A DNA stretch of 64,000 nt from Chimonanthus salicifolius (taxonomy: Eukaryota > Streptophyta > Magnoliopsida > Laurales > Calycanthaceae). Shown one piece after another: positions 47,601 through 59,600 of this stretch (its first letter is position 1; each line of letters begins with the position of its first letter). The stretch lies in contig CM023537.1 of assembly GCA_013350335.1 (NCBI GenBank), positions 12,877,884 to 12,941,883 of the forward strand, in the 5' to 3' direction. A program made the translations under genes and the position numbers. The notes below the pieces were generated by a model that worked only from the letters and a program-made list of their open reading frames with translations, did no database searches and was not told the DNA's origin.

Positions 47601-50600
47601 AAATCTTTCAATTAAATTGGAAAAGGTGGCAGGTATTAAACGCTCAGAACAGAAAGAACTTCCTGGTTGCTGGGAAAGCCTGAGATTGACAATTGAGAAA
47701 TTTGAGTTGCTTTCTGTGTTGAATATTGGTGGCATTGGCAGTGCCAATTTTGTTTGGGCAAGCCATGATGAAGGGGAGTTATGGGGTTGCTTTGATGGGT
47801 GTAATGATGATTCTTCCAAAGAAGTTCAAGAATTTCTCCTGATCTCCTGTAGGAATTCCTCAATGCAGCGTGGTGATGGAGAAGGAACAAATGCATTGTC
47901 TTCTGGTTCTGCCGGTACTACTATTTTGCATCTTGGGGACCCCCATTCCTTTCGAAGTTTCACATCCATAACTGTCAGATGTGGTACAATAGTTGCCCCA
48001 GGCGGTCGTTTGGATTGGGTGAATGAAATATGCAACTTCTTTAGTCTGCCTTCTCATGAGAATGAACAAATGAGCAACGGTAGCACACAGAAAGGATTTC
48101 CTGAGGATCACACGTCTTTTTCATCATCCTTTTTTCTTGACTTGGTTGATGTTGCGTTGAGTTATGAGCCCCATGTAAAAAATTCCACAGTCGTCGGTGA
48201 TTCAGAATCTGAATGCAGTACTGATGCTAAACCTGTTGAATCTAGTGACCAATATGTGTCGTGTCTTTTAGCCGCATCTTCATTGAATCTTTTCAATGAA
48301 ACTGTCACAAGCTGCGCTGTGAATGAATACAAGATAAGACTACATGATATTGGGCTTCTTGTCTGTGCTTCATACGGGTCAGAAAATAATGGTGGTATCT
48401 ATGGTGTAGACTATCTTCGTCGGAATGGCTATGTTAAAGTTGCGGGGGAGACACTTATAGAAGCTCTTTTTAGAACTAATTGTAATAATGGCCTCCTATG
48501 GGAATTAGAGTGTTCAAAGTCTCATTTCAATCTTAATACCTGCTGTGACACCACTGCAGGTCTTATACGTTTAGCCGCTCAACTTCAGCAGCTCTTTGCA
48601 CCTGATATAGAGGAGTCCATTGTACATTTGCAGAATAGATGGAACAGTGTCCATCATAAACACGATGGGCACGGCAATGTAATTAGAATTGAGAGTAGTG
48701 AATGTTCTGCTTTTCCAGCTGCTTGTGGGGATTCTTTATGTAGAGAGGTAGACGATAGATCTGTGGTGGTTGGGCTGATGGATGAGATACTTGAGGATGC
48801 ATTTTACATAAATGGGGACCAGAGCAGTCCATCTAGTTCCCATGCAGTGCAATCTCATATTGCAATTGAAGGAGGTCTGCCTGGGGTAGTATATAACATG
48901 AACATCGATTCTCCTACTGCAGATGTTACTTCTGGGAATGTTACATGCAGGAATTCAACACCTGGGTTAGGATTCGAAAATATTCATACTTCATCGTCTA
49001 TAGAGAAAGCATGCTTCTCAGAGCTGATGGAAGGGTTTTACATGTCTGAGCTGCTTCCTCAACCACGACCATCAGGAAATAGCCATTCACTGAGTGGAGT
49101 AGATCTTAAATGCAAGAGTGCCACTCGTGTCGATACAGGAAATGGAAACAGTAGATGGTATAAAGACAGTTCATTGAGAATAATAGAAGATCATGTCTCA
49201 AAGGAAGGTGATGGTTCTGCAGGGAGATGGATGTATGAAGCAAGCAAGCTTCCCTCAGTCAATTCGATGGCACCTGATGAGTCATGCAAGCCATGTGGAC
49301 GAGTACTTCTTAAGAACATTGGTGTGACATGGAGAATGTATGGTGGAGTCGACTGGCCTAACTTAGGTGAAAATGTTCTTCATACTCTAAATATGGGTGG
49401 AAGGGATTCCTCTGTATGTCTGGAACTTGCTTTAATGGGGATGAACATGCAATATGACATGTTTCCTAATGGAGAAATATATGTGTCAAGGCTCTCTCTC
49501 TCTGTCCAGGATTTTCACGTATATGATAACAGCAGGAATGCCCCTTGGAAAAAGGTCTGCACAATATCCATGAATTATTAATTACCTTTTTTATGCAACC
49601 ATTATGCTATGATCTGATAAATCACAGATGTTTCTTAACTGTTAGCATGGTTTCTTTTGAAGGTGCTGGGATATTATGAATCAAAAAATCATCCCCGGGA
49701 ATCTGGTGCAAAAGCATTCAAGTTGGACTTGGAAGCTGTGAGGCCAGATCCACTGACTCCTCTTGAAGAGTACAGGTAATGTGGAGAATGCTCAAGTCTT
49801 CACAGTCAATTTATTCAACAATTTGATGGATTGTTTTTGTAGTTTATGTGAATATTAACTTTCAATGTAATAAATTTATTTGTCTATTTTATGCCCATAG
49901 ATAACCGTGAAACCATTTTCTCTTCAGGCTACGTCTTGCATTCCTTCCCATGAGATTGCATCTTGATCAGAGCCAGCTTGATTTTCTCATCAATTTCTTT
50001 GCCTGCAAAAGCTCATCCATTGATCACTCTCCAGATATTTATAATGATTTGAATGGCTCAAGAATGCAGTCAGAAAAGAGTCATAGTTTTGCAGGGCAAA
50101 AAATAGCAGAGGAGGCATTACTTCCTTTTTTCCAGGTAAGTCTTAATTCTGTTTGTTGAGTGCCTTTCTAATATATTATTTTTTCAAGTCGGTAGAACAA
50201 ATACTCGTTGGCGTAAGGATGCTCCATTTTCCATGTTTCTGTTAGCGTTGCTGTTTATTTGATTGCTTAAATTAGTAGACATTTCTTTTGTTGAAAGTTC
50301 CATCCTCCTGCGTGCTTATACTCCAATTTTGCTGCTTTTTTATCATGCATCTTTTAGGCCCTTTCTTTTGTGTGGTGTTCCTTTTTTTCTTGCTGTTTTG
50401 GATATAACTGAGTTTTGTATTTCTGCTATACCGACATGAATCAATTTTTTATGCACTCAGGCTATGTATTTTGGAACGTTGTCATAACATCCTTCTGTTG
50501 CTGTTCCAGAAATTTGACATCTGGCCTGTTATTGTGAGTGTGGACTATAATCCTCGTCATATTGACCTAAAGGCATTGCGAGGAGGCAGCTATGCAGAGC

Positions 50601-53600
50601 TTCTTAACCTAGTTCCGTGGAAGGTAATATGTGATTGCAACTGTCACAATTCCTCATGTCTTCTTGCTAATTCTAATGATTTCATTGCTCAATGTTTAGA
50701 AACTGTGGGTGTCAACAGGGAAAAAAATATTCCAATAAAAAATGATTTGTAGTTTACCATTTAAAAGAAGTGATTTCGTTTCTACCATTTAAATGAAGAA
50801 AGTTTCTAAACTAACATAGATAATAGTGCCAAGTAATCATCTCCTTCAATTCTGCATAACCATCTATTATGGGTTAGCTTTATGACTTTGCTTTTCACCT
50901 CCTACTGGTTCACTATGATTGCCACACTTCCAATTTACAAATTGGGGCCATGTCCAGTGTTCATACATTCCTGAACCACCTCAAACAACTCCATGTTTTC
51001 CCTGTTCAAGCCATTTGAAGATTTCCTCTTTCAAACTAATTTTCCTGATTCTTCCTTTTCCTGTTACTTACACCCATTCTACTGCAGTCTTTCCTCATTT
51101 ACTTAATGTATCTATTTCCCCATTCTCAACATTTAGCTTAATATAATGATGTAGGTATTGTTAGTGTCTTATAAAATGTCTTCTTAACTAAAATGCCCTG
51201 ATGCATCAAACACTAACTCCAACCTCCCAAATTCTCCCCTCCAGTCTCGTTTGACTTCTAGTTTGATGAGGAATAGTCTCCTTTCTCAGGAGCCCACATT
51301 CTAATGACTTTCTTGTCAAAACCCCGCCATAGCCTTCTTGTACATCTACGTTCACTTCAGAATTGGATGGGGCTTTTGTTTATGTTGCAATACCACTCCC
51401 CTCTTCTAATCTTTAAAAAAAAAAAATACCACTCCCCTCTTCTAGATAGCACATCTGGGAACCTGAATTTCGGTGTCCAGCCCTCCGAGTCAGACTCCTG
51501 TTCTTGAAGAGCAGCTCCAACTCGCTTCTCTTTGCAATTCATTGCAAAATGCCCAGGCTTGTTACACTTGAAGCAGCGCGTCTTTCTTCCTTCCTTCGGA
51601 CGATAACTGCTTCGTTTCCTGCTTGACTTCTTTTCGTATTCTTCCTTGCTCCATTTTCGAAGAAACTTTTTATGCTGGTATCTACTGCCACTCAATCTAG
51701 AATGCCAACTATAAGTTAATGTTATATTTCGGTATTTTATACTGTGCTTTATACTTTTGTCAGTGGTGAAACTGGGGAGGACATGACAAAGGACATTTTT
51801 TGTAAACCCTCTGAATACGGAGACTTTTTTTATGTTGGCACCCTGCTCTTCAAGGAAAATTCTTTGGCCTCTGTTTTTCTTCTAATTGGATGAACACATT
51901 TCTTTCTTATTCATCCAAAGGAAAGAAAGAAAGAAAAATAGAAAAATTGGCCATTTCTTTCTTAAATTTCCTTCTCCAATTAAGAACACATTTGCCAATT
52001 AGTCTTCTTGGGAGTGTTTACAAATTCTTAGCAAAGGCTTTAGCTGAAAGACTGAAGAAAGTTTTGCCTAAAATCATAGGTGAATCACAAGGAGCGTTTG
52101 TGGAGGATAGACAAATTTTAGATGGGATCTTAATTGCCAATGAACTTGTCCATATGAGACGCAAAGAAATGAAACCGGGTCTCCTGTTTAAAATTGACAT
52201 TGAGAAGGTTTATGATTTTGTTGATTGGTCCTTCGTGGGTTACCTCTTCGGTAAAATGGGCTTTGGGAGGTTGTGGTGTAAGTGGATGAAAGCATGTACA
52301 GAGGACACCTCATTCTCCATTTTGATCAATGGTTCCTCGACACAACCAATACATGCAAACATGGGTTTAAGGCAAGGAGACCCTTTATCTCCCTTCATTT
52401 TCACCCTAGTGGGGGAAAGCCTGAATAAATTGGTGGAAAAAGCTAGAGAAATGGGAGTAGTTAAGGGTTTCAAAATGGCATGCGATGGACCCATAGTCAC
52501 TCACTTACAGTTTGTAGATGATACATTGTTCTTCTGTGAACTAGTTTGTCAAGAGTTATTGGGTTACGAGGCGAGTCTTAGATGCTTTGAATTAGTGTCA
52601 GGTCTTAGAATCAACCTAGGCAAAAGTACCATCATTGAGATCAATTTGGCGAAAAACCTCCTTAAAGACGTTGCAGAAGGAATGGGTTGCGGCATAGGAA
52701 AAGTTCCCTTCACTTACCTGGGATTACCGGTGGGCGGGAACCCAAGACACAACTTTTTGGTCTCCGGTTATAGAAGACTGACTGGGTGGGGGAGAAAGTA
52801 TCTCTCTCTTGGTGGGCAGGTTACCCTCATTAAATCTGTTTTGATAAATCTCCCCATATATTATTTATCTCTTTTCAAAATACCAAAAAGGGTTTGCAAG
52901 GAGGTTTTTGCAGTTTTTTAGAAATAATCAAGCCTAAATCCAAGTGGGGGCTAGGTTTAATCCCTCTTAAGTTGAGGAACCAAGGATTTGCTGTGCAAGT
53001 GGTGTGGAGATTTGGGAGAGAACATGATGCTTTGTGGGTCCGAATCTTGACAACCAGATATGGTCTGGAGGAGACTACCAGTTGGTTCTTAAGTGACAAT
53101 GTGGAAAAGAAAGGCTCTATGGTGGTTAAATCTTGGTGGAGGTTAGGACAAGGTGGAGATGAGGTAGGAAATCTTTTTAAGGGCAATACTAGACTTTTGG
53201 TCGGAAAAATGGATAAAACTTTGTTATGAAAAGATATTTGGATAAGAGAGAGGCCATTAAAGGAAGTTTTCCCAAAACTCTACAGAATTTCAAAGAATAG
53301 AAATGTGCTTATATAAGATTGTTATAAAGTTGAGGCCAACCAAGTTTCCTTGGAATGAGATTTCTGTAAGTGCCCCGGTTCGTCTGAGTCACCCTTATTG
53401 TCAATTACGTGACTCAGTTGGACTTGCCTTGGATGAATAACAACATCTACTATGAAGTTGAAGCGTCTATACCAAATACGGTATTGGCACACAGGTAAGT
53501 GAACCGTAGGAGACCTTAGGTTAAGTCAAATACCTTAGAAGTCAATTGGAAAATAAGATCATAAGTGACTTTCAGCCTCGAGGCCTCATGAGGCCTCGTA

Positions 53601-56600
53601 GCCAGTTGTGGTGAGCTGTGCTGAGTCTAGCTGACCCTGTGTCTTGTTGACTTAGTCTCCTACAGATTTAGGAAGTTAAAATTTGTGACCTTTTAATTGA
53701 GAGTTAATTATGGTAAATTGATTGGAAGTTAATTATGGTAAAAGAGTTATCCATATGGTGAGATACTGCCACCTCACTTAAAATTTGAATTTGAATATCG
53801 ATTGGGGAGCTGTCCATGACAAGTATGGAAAGGCTCCTCCATGAGTTGTAAACCATTTTGAAATCTTCTCATCTAATCCTTGATTGATGACTAAGATAAT
53901 CTACTACAAATCATGCACGGTGGATATGAGCTGGTTGGATTCTGATTGGACAGAGTAACTTGCACATATGTACTGTCCTTACAGATTAACCGCCGACGAG
54001 GCCTCATTGGATGCCTCGAGGCCTCGTGGGCGTGACTTACTGCAAAACTGCATTCTGTCTTATAAAATAACAGTAAGCCTTTTGTAAGAGGCACTGAATA
54101 CACAGAGAAAAACAGGAACAAGATTACAGTGTCTAATTATTCGGCCTTCCCTCTAGACACCTTCTTCATCATCTTCCTTGGTGAATGTTTGGGTAATCAA
54201 TACCCCAATCCTGATGAAGAGTAAGGTGTTCATATAGGACTAAAACCAGTCATACCCAAGTCCTACTGCTGTGCCGATGAATACGTTGATGATGCTGATT
54301 TGATGGAAAGGAGCACACAGATTCAGTAAAGAAGAAAGAGTTTAAAGGAAAACGGTTAAGGCCCAAGGCAAGTTTTCTTCTTCGTTTTATTTTAAACATT
54401 ATAAAGCGGATTAGAACAGTGTGTTCGAACCACTCTAAAAAATAGGTGTAGAGGATTAGACCTATTGGGTTGAACCTCTATAAAAAACTAGGCTGTACTA
54501 TTTGGGTGTGAGACCCTTACATAGTATATTTGGGAGGACCCTAGAGTTGGGAAGTCTGACAGTGGATGTAGGTTTGTTGAAACCGAACCACTATAAAATA
54601 TCTGTGTTTATATGTGATTGAATGCATGGATTGAATACTTGTTCACATATCACACACAGAGATTGATCGGTCAGTTTTATGAACAACAGTTAATTTGAAA
54701 GGTGAATATAACTCATTGATTATTTTATTTATTTAAAGTATAAATCGGTTGAGAAAATTTTAAAAGGAAATTAAAATTGAAAACCGACCTATTCACCCGC
54801 CTTTAGGTCGTGCATTACTCTAGTAACGAAATTTCAATTTCAGGAGGGAGTTGTGGTCCTTTGAAGAAGATAACAGAAACGACCTCTTAGTTCAGTTGAG
54901 GGAGTTTCCCATCTCACCGAACTTGTCTGGACTGGGGATTCCTACAACACCTTCTCGGTCAAAGCAATGGTAGAATCGGTCTTGCAATACTAGCCCACTG
55001 ATGAACCCACAACCAATTTGGCCTGGAAAGGAACTCCTCCTGGAACTCAAAAAGAGAGGTCTAATTAACTTGGAGGAGGATGTTAAATGGCCAATATGTG
55101 AGACAGAGGAGGAAGATATAGATCACCTTTTCATGTGCTGCTCGTTGGCTCAATGCTTTTGGAATTTATTTTGCTAACCTTTTAAATGTGCCTTGGGTGT
55201 CACACAGAGCATGTGTCGGGTCTTTGGAAGCATGGGCTATCTCAAGGTTAACTCCAAGGTTCAAACTAGCTTGGAATACTGTGCCAACAGTCATCCTTTG
55301 GTCCATTTGGAAAGAAAGGAACTCCAGAATCTTTGAAGGAAAATCAACAGACATGAATGAACTTTTCCAAACAGCAAAATTGAGACTATGTGTGTGACTT
55401 CTTTCCCTTTTCCAAACAACATAATGGAGACTTTGTGTGTTTCTTCTTTCCAGTTCGGAGTATAGTGGTCTTAAACTCACGGATCTTTTATCATCTTGGG
55501 AGGGATGTATGAATGGGTCTAGGAGGAAAAAAAAACCCATAGACCACTGGACACCTCTATAACAGAATGTCATGAAGTTCAATGTTGATGGGGCTGCAAG
55601 AGGGAAACTGGGGTCTATAGGGATTTTTTTTTAGAGGTGGGGGGGTTGGTTTACTTATCTATTGTTTTCAATGAGCCGGTGGGAACCAGGGACTCCAATG
55701 AGGCAGACATTTTTAGCCTTAGGAGAGCTTTGGAAAATGTATGGGCAAGGAAAACTTATCATAGAGGGGTAGGGGTGAAAGGCGTCCGCCCTGGAAAATG
55801 ATCACTTTGGTTAGGAAGATTAGGGAGTTGGCTTTGGGGCTGAATGTATCCTCTGTCTAGATCGGCCGAGTAGCGAATGACATGGCAGATTTTTTTGCCA
55901 AGCTTGGAGTCATAAACCTTTCCTCGGCTGTTTTCTTCCTTTGGGATTAGAGGATCTCTTGTTTTTGTACTTAAAGTTTTCTTTGTTTTTTCTTACTTAT
56001 TTTTCACCTTTCCTTCTCTTCTTTGGGTTAATCCTGTGAGACCTTTTTCTTCTTGTGTATCTGTTCTCTTTTATTTTAATAAATATCTTGGTTATTGCTC
56101 AAAAAAAGAAAAGAAAAAGAAAAGAAAGATAGATAGATAGGGGATGTGTTCGTGCAAGTCTTTGTTCTTGTTACTCAAATCTAATTCCAATACCAGCTTC
56201 CTCTTGAAGTCCATTTCCGGATGGATTCTGTTCATTCCCAGAGGAAAGCCAAATCCTTTGGAAATGTCCCCATTGGCAATCATTGGTTCATTTGGCTTGA
56301 GAGGAATAGAAGGATTTTTGCAGCGCTATGCCCATGGATGTTGTCATTCGAAAGATGAAATCTAATACTATTCAATGAGCATTGGTAGCTGATTCATTTT
56401 TTTTAGGTAACTTTATTAATAATAGAAGAGAAAATACAAAAGATTCAAAAGAAGGCTAGAGACGGCCCAACAAACGAAAAGAATTACATAGCTTCGCAGA
56501 AGCTAGCACTTGTTAGCAATTTCCATTCCGCACACCCGAATTTCCTGCCACTACCAAAGAGCGATCATAATTTATTGAAGAATGTAAATTGCGAAGTTCC

Positions 56601-59600
56601 CTCTCCCGTTTCCTAGTACGTTTCAACTGCATCTCTTCCTCCTTATCCCTTTGCTTCGCTTCGCAAAAATCCGCTAGAATATCTTTAAGCCGATCTGATC
56701 GACTTGGAGAAGAAATACCAAGAATAGCACCAACTAACTACAGCTTCTCATCATCAATCTCTGTCCAAACAACAAGTGCAAGACAATCCTCTGCCTCCAC
56801 TTCATCTGCCCAACTGCGTGGCTTCTCAGACATTGTAGGACCCTTGTGAGTATTATGTAAAATCATCTGCTTCCTCTTGCCGTCGTTAACATCATCAAAA
56901 TTCTGTGGAGATGAGTTCCGTTGTAGCACAGTGCCACCTTCTTTTAATCCAACCATCCGTTGTGTTAAATCGCCAATGTCATAAGTATTGTCTCCCTCCC
57001 TAGGAAATATGTTCAGATAATCGTTGTTCACTGAAAGGCGACTAATGTTTTTTAGGTTGAGAGGGCGAATTAGCAGTAGATAGACCTGTAGAGGAGAATG
57101 GCCCACGCCTTTCTAAAACTTAAGCCGAGTTGTAAGGCCTCACCTTCTCATCCAGCCTGCCTTTCCGAACCTTAGTAATATGAGGTTGTCTCTGGGCTGA
57201 ACTAAAGGGCCGAAAATTCGAAATGGAGGGGCCTTACCCGGGTCCGAACGTATCTCACTTAAAGTCGCATTGGTTCAGTTAAGAGGACTTGACGCCCCTT
57301 TTCTCGCCGAAACCTTCGCAGAGGTTTTAGGGCTTGAGTTTTCCAGAGAAAAAGCTGCCGCAACTTCCGAAAGAGGAAGCGATCCTTGCGCAATGCCGGC
57401 AACGGCAGTAACTGCCGTAGAAGAGCTGTTCACCATCTTTGTTGCCGTCAGCCCCTCCGATTGATGGAAAGGGGAAACAAACATCGAAGCAGTACCACAT
57501 GCAGACGAAAGACCAGATCCTTGTTCGAACTGATTGAACACTCCGAGAGCCAGCGCAGAAGATCTCTCTCACAGACGCACACTGGGCCATCATTTTCTCC
57601 ATGGACATCAAAGGTTTAGTTTCTACCGACGTCCACAAGCGATATCGAAAATTGAACACATACAACCAGAGAATCTCAGGGATTGCAGCGGCACACGGAC
57701 GAACGATTTTTAATCGTACAAATTCCACCACTTCCATTCGCAGACTATGTTCATCCACCTCTTCAACAATCCCTATCAGTTCACCCAATTTGTGCATCAC
57801 TTCCTTCTGCTAGACATGGTGGGGAATCCCAAAAATCCTAATCCAATCCACCACCACTCTAGGGCCCACAAACTCGGTCTATTGGTAGCTGATTCATTTT
57901 ATGGCTATGCTGATGGATGCTATCATTTGAAAGATCAAATCATACTAGTCAATGAGCATTGGTAGCTGGTTCATTTAGAGGCATTGAGGTTTCTAAGCTT
58001 AATGGCAGCTGCAAGTTGCTGTCTTTATTCTCCTCTTGTATAATCTGTTCCTTTTGATGTTATTCCTTAAAGTTCATAGGTTATTATGCAACATTTCTCT
58101 CGGCGACTAATTCCTCATTTGTTAGAACAACTTTGCTCACTTCCATTCCAGTATTGATTTTGCATTATGTAGGAGCTTATGGATTTTACACATGGTGTAC
58201 GTAAGTCATAAGACTCAAGTAGTGGGACTCATCATAACTATCAAAACCATAAATCAGCCAGCAATTCTTCTTCTTAATATTCAGTAGGTGTAGCGTAGAG
58301 CATTAGCTGGAGAAGTGAGTCCCATAATTTGAGCTCATGTCGGTCATCATAGGTGTCTAACATGTAGGTCCCATCATAGAGAGTCATCATTATCATCATT
58401 GGATCGATTTATCCCTTCTACTTGGATTGTGATCATACCAACACAAATTCACTGCATCCCACCATAGAGGCCCATGAGAAAAAAAATTCTAACACATAAA
58501 ATGATTTTTACCAATTCAAACAAACAATTGAAATACAAATTGATTAGTGGTTTACATTGAGACTATGAAAATGATTAGTATAATTTTTAGAGAGTTGTTT
58601 TAGTCCCTGCCTGAGCCATCGGCTTATAATTTTAGTGTCTTTCCATTTCAAAAATAATTTTAGTGTCTTAGATAAAGTTGGGTGGTGGGATCTCTATGTC
58701 CTTGGCTCTACTTAGATAAGATGATTCGTCATTCTATTGCTTCCTTTGATTTTAAGACTGCTTGGGTTCTTCGGTCAGCTAACTCAGTTGTAGAGCTTTT
58801 GCTAGGCAGGGGTTGTCTTTACATACGGAAATTGTAAACAATTTTATGTAATTAGGGGGCTTTTTGTTTGGCTCTCTTTTGGTGGGTTTTTGTAGCTGAT
58901 TTGTTTTGTTCTCTTTTTTGAAATCATTGAAGTTGCCTTTCAAAAAAAAAAAAATTAGTGTCTTGAGCTCTTGAACATGTGGCCAAATTGCAGGGTACAC
59001 ACTAATTTCTCTGTCTTCTGTTCCTGTTTATGGTAGATGAGTTGCCAACTTGTCATGTCCAGCTCAAGTATTGTTATGGAAGATGACAATTCAGGCTTGA
59101 ATCTTTTATTTTTTGCTTTTCTCCTCAATTTCATTGATTTTTTTCTTCTTGAATCTTGCCTTCATTAATCTATATTAGACTCATGCGTAGTTGGTATGTC
59201 TTGTATTCTGTTGCATGATGATGCATCTACTTTCAGTCATCGTTGTCGTCAGACTGTATTTGATACCCACAAGACTTGACAGTGAGCATTGTACCAAGTC
59301 TAGATGTGTATGTGTGTGTGTCTATATATAGGGTTTAGGGTTTTTGATCTTTGTTTCTGCTATCTACTTCCCCTAATAGTGGATGTGGGTTGGGGGGTGA
59401 GGGTGGGTGGGTAGGTGTGAATGGGTAGGCGGCCATAGGTGTAGGTGTGGGTGGGTGGGTGGGTAGGTTGGTAGGTGTGGATGGGTAGGCCATAGGTATG
59501 GATGGGAGTCTTGAATTCACATTCAGACAATATGAAAATGGTTAGTATCATTTTTTAGAGTGGTGTCTTAGTCCCTGCCTGAGCCATTAGCTTGGAATTT

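Noticed and set aside
46252..49581. The 1109-codon open frame as a separate single-exon gene or retrogene
   Set aside because: It is exon 5 of ATG2: both ends have splice sites in phase with neighbouring exons, and the text matches the middle of ATG2.
51357..51695. CCHC zinc-knuckle frame as a host gene
   Set aside because: It lies antisense in an ATG2 intron, has no flanking exons, and its basic-CCHC-acidic layout is that of a retrotransposon Gag.
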